Origin: a virus
DNA length: 34,070 nt
Direction: 5' to 3' (one strand)
Virus record (IMG/VR): IMGVR_UViG_3300032093_000463
Coordinates: 1-34,070 of that record
The notes under the pieces are model-generated. The model did no database searches and was not told the DNA's origin. It saw only the letters and a program-made list of their open reading frames with translations. Below, in pieces: positions 27,203 through 34,070 of this stretch (the stretch's first letter is position 1; the number at the start of each line of letters is the position of its first letter). Made by a program: the position numbers and the translations under genes.

Positions 27203-28408
27203 CTAACCCCTAAACCCGAACGAGCGAAGGATTCCCTCACCAATATCCGTATACATGGACATAGCGTTGTCAGTCTTCTGCCAGTCGTCAGTGCTACGCA
27301 CTTCCTGCTCAAACTCATACCGCGTCATGGGGCGCGCCTTGCCATCCTCACCGCGCCGCTGCATAGCCCGCTGCACCAGTGGATCGTCAAAGTCAACGTC
27401 CTCAATGGTCCGCTCAAGCAAGTTCGCCATTACTGAGCGGAAGTCCATGGCGATCTCCGAGGCATCCATTCCGCGAGCGAAATCATCGGCATAGCCGCCG
27501 TAAGTCACAGACAAGCGGTTGTCCCGATACCACTGCTTCAACTCGTCAATCGTCGTGCCGCCCGTCTGGATCTGGTCGATGTACCCATCCAGTGTTTCGC
27601 TCTGCACGACGAGCCCGTTGGCCGAAAACCAGTTCGCCAGTGTGGTGCGCAGGCGTCCACGCTCACCACCGCCCGTGAACTCCTGTGAGCCAGGTTCACC
27701 TGCGGCATCATCATCAGCAGGCTTGCGGTTGTCTGTGATCCACCTGCGGACACGGCGAGCCACCGCCATCTGATCGGTTTCTTCACCCGCATAAATCAGT
27801 TCGATAGCCAGTTCCTCGGCAGCGGCCTGATCCAACTGGCCGCCAGCCTCAGCAGTGAAGAACTCCGAGATACGAGTAACTGTACGCTCCACACGCTTGA
27901 GCCAGTTAGACTCGTTGTTCTCCTTGTAGCGGTCAAGGTCAGCGGCGATCTCAGTATTTGTTCGCTTACCGAAAGCGGTATCCGCAATCAGTTCCTCAAA
28001 CTTTGCAAACAGTGTTTGCTCTGTGACCTTGCCACGGGCCAGCATGTCCGACAGTCTGCGGAAAACCTCACGCAACTCCGGATACGCCCGGATCAGTTCC
28101 ATCGTGAAGCCAGACTTGTCCACGATCTCACTGACCGTGGCCCGGTCATTCACGTAAACTTCGTCACGAGCCGCGTTGGCTTCCTTACGGCTGTACTCCT
28201 TGCGGACAGCCTCATAGAACAAGTCACGGGAAGCCTTGTTCTTTAGGTCCGCCTCCGTGTACCCATACTTGCGGAGCAGCCGCTTGCGAGTATCAGCGTC
28301 CTCAAGAACATCAGGCACGCCGTCAGCGTTCTTATCCCACTTGCGCGAAGCCCCAGTCGCAGTGCCACTTGCAGGGGTGCCGCTGTTAGGAACTACCTGA
28401 TCAGCCAC
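27203..28408 (-). CDS. Internal-type virion protein, 401 residues
   Basis: A charged, mainly helical protein. A disordered N-terminus (about 1-25) leads into WDKNADGVPDVLEDADTRKR, then Lys/Arg/Glu-rich helices, among them RAYPELREVFRRLSDMLARG and TLFAKFEELIADTAFG. A Gly/Asp linker (about 240-255) divides it from the C-terminal half. The YPELR pattern and overall shape match internal proteins of podovirus-like phages. The GTG start overlaps the upstream stop by 8 bases. It may be ejected with the DNA. Confidence 0.5.
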   Translation of the reverse strand: MADQVVPNSGTPASGTATGASRKWDKNADGVPDVLEDADTRKRLLRKYGYTEADLKNKASRDLFYEAVRKEYSRKEANAARDEVYVNDRATVSEIVDKSGFTMELIRAYPELREVFRRLSDMLARGKVTEQTLFAKFEELIADTAFGKRTNTEIAADLDRYKENNESNWLKRVERTVTRISEFFTAEAGGQLDQAAAEELAIELIYAGEETDQMAVARRVRRWITDNRKPADDDAAGEPGSQEFTGGGERGRLRTTLANWFSANGLVVQSETLDGYIDQIQTGGTTIDELKQWYRDNRLSVTYGGYADDFARGMDASEIAMDFRSVMANLLERTIEDVDFDDPLVQRAMQRRGEDGKARPMTRYEFEQEVRSTDDWQKTDNAMSMYTDIGEGILRSFGFRG

Positions 28409-29294
28409 TAAACATGCCCCTCTTCTGCAAATACTGCATCATCAAGTCAGCAGACTGTGAGCCAATCGTGTACTCGTTGTAATCCTTAGAATCACGCAGC
28501 GACTCCTGCAAGGCAGCAGTGCGGCCCTCAGCACCAAGGCCACCCTCCACCACCTGCACAGGGTTGCCCTCGTCGTCCACGTCCATGCGCACCGTCTGCG
28601 GACTGGACATTTCCAATTCAGTCAGCGACTTGTAGTACGTCTTGAACTCACGATCCGTGACAGTGCGGCCAAGCATTTGAAGGCTCAACTGGTTGATCAC
28701 CGCACGGGCATCCTCGGGGTTCGTCAGGTTCACCGAACCGACAGACCCACCGCCACCGCCGTAGCCGCCACCGCCACCGTAGGAGTAGCCACCTCCACCA
28801 CCGGACTGATCTTCACCAAGGGTGACCCTGCCATCGGCAAGATCAGCCAGCAGTAGATCCGTGGGGGAGTAGTTCCTGCCAAAGCCGGTTTCGTATGCGG
28901 AGCGAGCCGCATACTCATCAAAGATGGAGTTCACGTTGGACATGCCACCGCGTGCCTGCGCAACCGCATTGAACAGATCCCACTGCCAGCGCGGCAGCGT
29001 GTTGACAAGGTTGCCGCCTTGAGCCGTAGTGACCGGCACATAGTGGTAATACTGGCTGTAATGCGTGTACATGCCAGGGCGGGCAGCGCCCACAGGCCAT
29101 GTCTGCAGGTTCTCCACAATGGGCGTACCCATGGCCACCTGGCCACGGTTAGCCGCAGCACTAGCCGTTGAACTAGGAGAATAGCCACCAGGCACACTCG
29201 GGTACGTGGAAACTGTCTCGCGGTTCTGCGCCGCTTCCTTGCGCTTCTGATACTCCGACCTGTCAGCCGAAGTAGGAACGTCGCCCCTAGCCAC
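28401..29294 (-). CDS. Structural protein with Gly/Tyr-rich hinge, 297 residues
   Basis: The N-terminal half is Tyr/Pro-rich and low-complexity. At about 170-195 there is a striking Gly/Tyr/Ser tract (GGGGGYSYGGGGGYGGGGG), likely a flexible hinge. The C-terminal half is helical (DARAVINQLSLQMLGRTVTD, FKTYYKSLTELE). GTG at 29294 is preferred because GGAGG lies six bases upstream; the in-frame ATG at 29309 is alternative. It overlaps the large protein gene by 8 bases. It is probably an internal or tail-core component. Confidence 0.55.
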   Translation of the reverse strand: MARGDVPTSADRSEYQKRKEAAQNRETVSTYPSVPGGYSPSSTASAAANRGQVAMGTPIVENLQTWPVGAARPGMYTHYSQYYHYVPVTTAQGGNLVNTLPRWQWDLFNAVAQARGGMSNVNSIFDEYAARSAYETGFGRNYSPTDLLLADLADGRVTLGEDQSGGGGGYSYGGGGGYGGGGGSVGSVNLTNPEDARAVINQLSLQMLGRTVTDREFKTYYKSLTELEMSSPQTVRMDVDDEGNPVQVVEGGLGAEGRTAALQESLRDSKDYNEYTIGSQSADLMMQYLQKRGMFSG

Positions 29295-32200
29295 CGAAGC
29301 CCTCCACATCCCAGTTCTTCGACAGCGCCTTCGTCAACGTGTAGACGATGGTGCGGGCCGAATCCTCATCCACGACCTCAAGACCGGCAAGCCACGACGA
29401 CACCGTGGCATCCCACGCATCCTTGATCAGCGGTGACTCCTCAGCGAAATCCATGCTGTAATCAGTGCGCGCCCGGTTCATGTCATTCATCGCGTCAAGG
29501 TATGACTCAATCAGGCTCATCGTTTCCTGAGCCTTACCGTTGCCGCGCGTAGCCAACTCACGGCCAGCCGTCACAATCTGATTAGCCTCGTCAATCCAGT
29601 CATCCCGGTCCTTCTGCTCGCGCAGATTCAAGCGCGTTTCAAGCCCCGAGAACTGGGTGACGAGCGCCCGCTTTGTGTCCTGCCAGGCAGTCTCAGCCAA
29701 CGCATACTGCTCGTTGATAGAGCCGTCAGGGTTGTACTTGGCGACACCGGCAGTGTCGGCCTCAAAGTCAGATTTGCTCAGAAGATACTGCTGGTAGGCG
29801 TACTGCGTGACAAGTTCAGTCCCGTACTGCTCAAGATCCTTGAACTCCGATGCATTGAACATCTGCATCGCCTTGTACGACTTGTACGACTCTTCGCCCG
29901 TGTTCGGGGCGAACACCGTCACACCGTTCGGCACCGTGTCCCACAGGTCACGGTTCTGTCGAATGTAATCGACATTCCCCGACAACGGCTCCACGAAGCC
30001 GTACTCGGAACCCTTACGTCGCGTCACCACGAACGCACCCGAGTTCGGGTTGGCCGCAGTCCACGAAATGTAGGCGTCCTCCCACGTCCTGCCGTTATCC
30101 GTGGACGCCGTGATGGCGTCCCGCAGGGCAGGAACCAGGGACTCCCAGCCAGCCTCACGGGCAGCAATCGTGAGATTGTCGTCCATGTACTGCGGCGAAG
30201 CCGGAGCCATGGTGCCGAAGATCAGCGACAGTACCGACACCTGAATCGTGTGCCGGTCAAGATCCGCAAGGAACTTGCTGGCATTGTCACCCGTCACCCA
30301 CTCTTCGGCAGTGGGTGCAAGACCGGCAGCAGCCATCAACATAAATGTCTTCATGGCAATCTTGTTGCCAAACGTGCCAGGCGGCTGACCGCCATACAGG
30401 GTGCCGCCCAGCGTGGCCAACTTCTTGAAGTTGGGGGGCAGTGCCGAGTACAGGCTGGACGCGAACTCCCCGCCTAGCCCATCGTAAGCCGACTCCACTG
30501 TGGTGTCAGCCGCGATATCACCAAACAGGTTTGACTCAATCTGCTTGGCCGTGTCCTCAGACACCTGAGCAAACTCAGGCAGGTTCAAGAACTCAGTGAA
30601 CATCGGCAAGCGGCGAATAAGCGGCTGCAGGGACACTGCAGCCCACGGGCTTGACAGTGTAGGAATCCACTGGTTCGGGTCAGCCGAAGGGCTGATCCAC
30701 TGCACGTTGCCACCGAAAGCGACCGGGGCTTGCGCGAACTTGGCATCCACGCCGATAGCAGCCAGGTGCGTCAATGCCGCACGACTGAACGGGTACATGA
30801 AGTAAGCGTTTCCGTACTGGTCATTGTTCACGAACCCGAAGTCCTGGCTGGCCTGCCACGCAAGGGTGGCCTTCCAGTAGGCAATCGGATCGTTCTTGCC
30901 CACACGGATCAGACGCCTACCGAAGTCCTCCACGGCACGGTAGTAGCGGGCAATATTTCGGACACTCCACGCAAGTTGCGTGCGCGTCGCAGGATTGTCC
31001 ACATAAGCCATTGTCAGGTTGTAGGCACGCTCAGCAGCCAGGTCTGTGATCATCCGGTCGGCCTGAGCCTCACCGAAAATATTGGCGTACTTGAGGCGCA
31101 GCGGCTCCAACTGGTAGGCAGCATCAAGGTAGTTGCCGTACCACAGAGGCTCACGGGTCATGCGGGCCAGCGAGCGGCCCATCGTTTCCCACGCCCAGTT
31201 CGTGAACCGCTCATACCCGCCACGAGTGGCAGGAAGTAGCGCAGGCTCACCCCGGTACACAAGGATCGACTCAGGTGCATCGAACGTGCCATCCATGAAG
31301 TCCATGTCGTGTACGACAGACTTCTGCTCAGCGTCATCCCAAATGCGGAAGTACGCCCCGCCCTTGTCGTCCTCGGTGCGCAGTGCCTTCCACAGCGACT
31401 CATTCCACTGGCCCCTCCGGGTAGTGAAAGTGGAAGCCATATCCGTGAGCAGGTCTTCCACGAACTTGAGTTCACCGTCTGTGGCGATCTTGCGGAACCG
31501 GGATGCGAACATCGGCCAGTCCTTGCCGCGCCTCGCCTCAGAAAGCACCTCTTCCACGATCTCACGCATAGCAAGACCGTTAGATGCACCAGCGGCGTTG
31601 TACGCCTCCCAGAAGCGGGGCAAGCGTTCAAGGGCGGCCTGTCCAAGCCGACCGTTGCCGACGATGAACTGCAAATGCTGCATCATGGCTCGCGCCTGAT
31701 TCTCATTCAGACGCGCACCAACGCGCTCAGTCGTGTATCCGGCATCGAAGAAGATGCGCCGGAACACCTCACCCTCAATGATGGTGTAGTCACCCATGTC
31801 ATCGACGGCAGGGTACGTTCCGTCCGCAAGGTGCCGTGAAGTTTCGGCGGCATTGTCGCGGTAGATCGTGCCGTACTCAGACTTGAGGAGGCGTTCAGTG
31901 GCAGCCATGGCTTGCTGCTGACGTGGCGACAGTTCCGGAATCTCCGCACCTCGGCGCAGGCGAACAGGGATACCGCGCAGTTCCTTGTCCACGACCAGCA
32001 TCAACTTGTTCCGAAGAATGGCCTTGATCTGCAGGTCAGCAGCAGCCTCACGGCCACCCTCGGCAGCCAGCAGACGCTCCTGCTTCGACGTGGTAGGCAC
32101 GAGCCACTGCGAGAACCGGGCAGCCATATTGTCGTTGACGCGACCGCTCACCGCATCGCGTGACACGCGATCCGAAAGCCGCACAAGCGAAGTGCGAACG

Positions 32201-34070
32201 AAGCCGAGTTTCTGGTTGGCTCCGACCTTGTTGCTCTTCTCAAGATGCTCCAGCACATTAGCGGCACGCTTCAGCCGATCTTCGGCAACCCGCAGATCAC
32301 GCTTGTCGATCTCGCCGTTATCAAACTTCAAGCGAGCCGCATCAAGTTCCTCGGCGGCCTTCTTGCGATCCAGTGTCGCTGCACGCAGGCGCATGTCGTC
32401 ACGAGCCGAAGCCTCACGAACCGTCTGGCTCAGTTTCCGGCCACGGGCAAAGTTGCCGACAGTGCCGCCCGTGAGCGCATACAGGCCCACATCCTCAACA
32501 CCGTTACGCAACTGGAAGCGAGGCCCACCCAAGGTGCCCAGCACCCAGGCGTCCACGATCAGTGATGCCACGTTGTTGTTGAACAGCAGCGCGTTCAGCA
32601 TGGATTTGCGGGCCGTGTAACGATCTAGTGCGGCGAAGTTCGGCATCCATGCCACCGGGCTTGTCTGCCCGATGTACTGCGCTGACGACAGTTCCCCACC
32701 CGCGTGCATGCTGGGGGACACGTAGGTGCGCAGTGCCCCACCTGGCTGACGGGCCTCCTTCTCAAGCGTGCGGGCAATAGTGGACACCGACTCCACAGGC
32801 GGGATTTCCTCACCAGCGGCCTTGGCTGCCCTAGCGGCGGCCTGCTGCTGGGCGTGAATCTCGTTAGCGGCCTTCTCAATGTCACGCATGACACCGCCGT
32901 GCCGGGCCACACTGAATGGTGCATGCAACTCACGGGAAGCAATACCCGTGACACGCTCAAGAACCTCAGCCTCCACCTCGGGAGCCACAAGGTGCATGCC
33001 ATTAGCGCGCAGAGAACTGCGCACAATACCCGTGTACGCCACCATGCGAGCGTTCTCACTGGCACCGATCCAGAAGTCCTTGAACAGTGTGGCTGCAGCG
33101 TGGTCGATGCCAGCCCAACGCATGATCTGATACACCTTGTCCGCATCGGAAGCGTCAGCCGTCACGATGCCGAAACGTGAGTCAGGGAGCGTGGCACCTA
33201 GTCGACGCCAGCGATCCACCTTCGCCACGACGGCCTCACTGAAAGTGAGGTCGCCCCGTCCGAAGTACCAGCCACGGCGGCGATAGCCTTTGCGATCAGT
33301 GCCCAGGGCGGACGTTAGGCGCTCCCGGCTGCCGTAGGCGGTGACGAAGCGGTCAAGGAACCGGGCAACAGCAGTGCGCTGCCCACCGGCATCCATGGCC
33401 ACGAAGTCGCTCAGGCGTGCACCCACGAGGTCTGCGATGTCCTCGCTTCCCAAAGCCGTGAACAGCGCCTCGGTGCGTTCATCAGCGTTCATGGTGCGCC
33501 ACTCAGGCACCACGTCATCAAGCAGTTTCTCCATGCGGGCCACGCCGGGCCCGCCACGAGACATCACTGAACTGCCCAGGATCTTCCCCGACAGGGAAGC
33601 GAAAGCCTCCGATGTGCGAGACATATGGGGCATCATGAGGGTGCGCTTCGGTCCCTGCGCAGCCTTCTGCATGCTTTCCGCACGCGCGGCATCCCACACG
33701 CGCTCAGGGTTGGGACGGGCAGCGCGAGCAGCCCGGGTTGCGTCCTGCCGCGCCTGCGCTCCGTACTGGCTCAGGAACTCCGCGCCCCGCTTGGACGGGT
33801 CAATGAATGGAAAGTTCACGGGCTGGCCCTTGGCCAACTTCTCCGCAGTGTCAAGATCGTCGTAGAAACGGGCCCAATCGTCAGCCGTGTGCAGTTTCCA
33901 CTTCCTGCCCAGTTGGGCGAGGCCAGCGGAACCGTACAGAGCCTCACGCTTGATAAAGCGATTCAGCCGACTCTGAGCGTTCCTTTGCGCGGCCAGATTG
34001 GTGCCTTCGCGGACATCATCCACAGCCTTGAGAGCCGCACCGAAACTGTCATACCAGCGGCGCACAGCCT
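29287..34070 (-). CDS. Very large internal-type virion protein (5' end probably outside)
   Basis: The visible 1592 residues run to the window edge. The apparent GTG at 34065 has no ribosome binding site in view, so the gene probably begins upstream. It is mostly helical and Ala/Arg-rich. Two or three stretches look membrane-active: about 485-535 (SMLNALLFNNNVASLIVDAW and a Gly-rich continuation), near 1095 (THLAAIGVDAKFAQAPVAF) and near 1240 (MKTFMLMAAAGLAPTAEEWV). Size, location before the scaffold and composition resemble T7 gp16-like or polyvalent ejected proteins. No lytic transglycosylase motif could be confirmed. Confidence 0.6.
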   Translation of the reverse strand, partial: AVRRWYDSFGAALKAVDDVREGTNLAAQRNAQSRLNRFIKREALYGSAGLAQLGRKWKLHTADDWARFYDDLDTAEKLAKGQPVNFPFIDPSKRGAEFLSQYGAQARQDATRAARAARPNPERVWDAARAESMQKAAQGPKRTLMMPHMSRTSEAFASLSGKILGSSVMSRGGPGVARMEKLLDDVVPEWRTMNADERTEALFTALGSEDIADLVGARLSDFVAMDAGGQRTAVARFLDRFVTAYGSRERLTSALGTDRKGYRRRGWYFGRGDLTFSEAVVAKVDRWRRLGATLPDSRFGIVTADASDADKVYQIMRWAGIDHAAATLFKDFWIGASENARMVAYTGIVRSSLRANGMHLVAPEVEAEVLERVTGIASRELHAPFSVARHGGVMRDIEKAANEIHAQQQAAARAAKAAGEEIPPVESVSTIARTLEKEARQPGGALRTYVSPSMHAGGELSSAQYIGQTSPVAWMPNFAALDRYTARKSMLNALLFNNNVASLIVDAWVLGTLGGPRFQLRNGVEDVGLYALTGGTVGNFARGRKLSQTVREASARDDMRLRAATLDRKKAAEELDAARLKFDNGEIDKRDLRVAEDRLKRAANVLEHLEKSNKVGANQKLGFVRTSLVRLSDRVSRDAVSGRVNDNMAARFSQWLVPTTSKQERLLAAEGGREAAADLQIKAILRNKLMLVVDKELRGIPVRLRRGAEIPELSPRQQQAMAATERLLKSEYGTIYRDNAAETSRHLADGTYPAVDDMGDYTIIEGEVFRRIFFDAGYTTERVGARLNENQARAMMQHLQFIVGNGRLGQAALERLPRFWEAYNAAGASNGLAMREIVEEVLSEARRGKDWPMFASRFRKIATDGELKFVEDLLTDMASTFTTRRGQWNESLWKALRTEDDKGGAYFRIWDDAEQKSVVHDMDFMDGTFDAPESILVYRGEPALLPATRGGYERFTNWAWETMGRSLARMTREPLWYGNYLDAAYQLEPLRLKYANIFGEAQADRMITDLAAERAYNLTMAYVDNPATRTQLAWSVRNIARYYRAVEDFGRRLIRVGKNDPIAYWKATLAWQASQDFGFVNNDQYGNAYFMYPFSRAALTHLAAIGVDAKFAQAPVAFGGNVQWISPSADPNQWIPTLSSPWAAVSLQPLIRRLPMFTEFLNLPEFAQVSEDTAKQIESNLFGDIAADTTVESAYDGLGGEFASSLYSALPPNFKKLATLGGTLYGGQPPGTFGNKIAMKTFMLMAAAGLAPTAEEWVTGDNASKFLADLDRHTIQVSVLSLIFGTMAPASPQYMDDNLTIAAREAGWESLVPALRDAITASTDNGRTWEDAYISWTAANPNSGAFVVTRRKGSEYGFVEPLSGNVDYIRQNRDLWDTVPNGVTVFAPNTGEESYKSYKAMQMFNASEFKDLEQYGTELVTQYAYQQYLLSKSDFEADTAGVAKYNPDGSINEQYALAETAWQDTKRALVTQFSGLETRLNLREQKDRDDWIDEANQIVTAGRELATRGNGKAQETMSLIESYLDAMNDMNRARTDYSMDFAEESPLIKDAWDATVSSWLAGLEVVDEDSARTIVYTLTKALSKNWDVEGFGG

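Noticed and set aside
28401-34070. Similar Gly-rich C-termini (GFGG, GMFSG, GFRG) in consecutive structural proteins, as a possible shared cleavage or packaging signal
   Set aside because: For the first two, the bases are constrained because the next gene starts GTG-GCT inside the stop region, which forces a final Gly. The similarity is therefore explained by overlapping starts.

Overview
This window looks like most of the genome of a temperate bacteriophage of a high-GC actinobacterium. The host inference rests on a WhiB-like regulator (a family essentially confined to Actinomycetota and their phages), an immunity repressor resembling the mycobacteriophage L5 type, GC-rich codon use and many GTG/TTG starts. 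The virion genes look podovirus-like: an N4-gp56-type capsid protein, an adaptor-like protein, a beta-propeller nozzle-like tail protein, a very large internal-type protein, and no tape-measure gene. Portal and terminase genes are not in the window and may lie beyond the right edge.

Layout. 1-875: non-coding, with G/C-tract palindromes, a TGCC-rich repeat array, and a good sigma70-type promoter (478-506) for the early operon. 876-6095 (+): an early operon of small genes, including an ArdC N-terminal-like protein, a Cys-rich protein, a DUF6573-like protein, a shortened DnaN-like sliding clamp, a WhiB-like regulator and many orphans. The gaps between its first genes carry two repeated structured elements. 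6045-12394 (-): a replication/recombination operon, read right to left: nuclease (RecB/Cas4-like), zinc-ribbon protein, DnaB-like ATPase, Holliday-junction resolvase-like nuclease, a primase split over two overlapping frames, an Nmad1-like protein, a metallophosphoesterase, a sigma-like factor and several very small Cys-rich or membrane proteins. 12581-14767: lysogeny region with a repressor (-), tRNA-Leu (-), tyrosine integrase (+) and a zinc-ribbon protein (+). 14824-34070 (-): lysis cassette (amidase, r1t-type holin, TM/coiled-coil protein) and the structural operon. Read right to left, the latter runs from the 1592-residue internal-type protein through three further internal-type proteins, a tRNA-like gene, scaffold, capsid, terminator, adaptor and tail proteins to the nozzle-like protein.

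The most unusual material is non-coding. An exact 12-mer (GTAGCATGCCAC) recurs just after early stop codons and, inverted, upstream of the integrase; at most sites one half is the arm of a hairpin whose other arm co-varies. A second hairpin with a conserved 5-nt loop (ATNGG-like) sits 20-25 nt before the start codon of four early genes. A third region (18632-19052) carries twin 16-18 bp palindromes about six helical turns apart, imperfect 27-28 nt direct repeats, a 12-bp inverted repeat and a 16-codon ORF with a strong ribosome binding site followed by a hairpin. These look like repeated regulatory systems rather than random GC-rich sequence.

All functional calls come from reading the sequence and from remembered family motifs. 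No database search was run.
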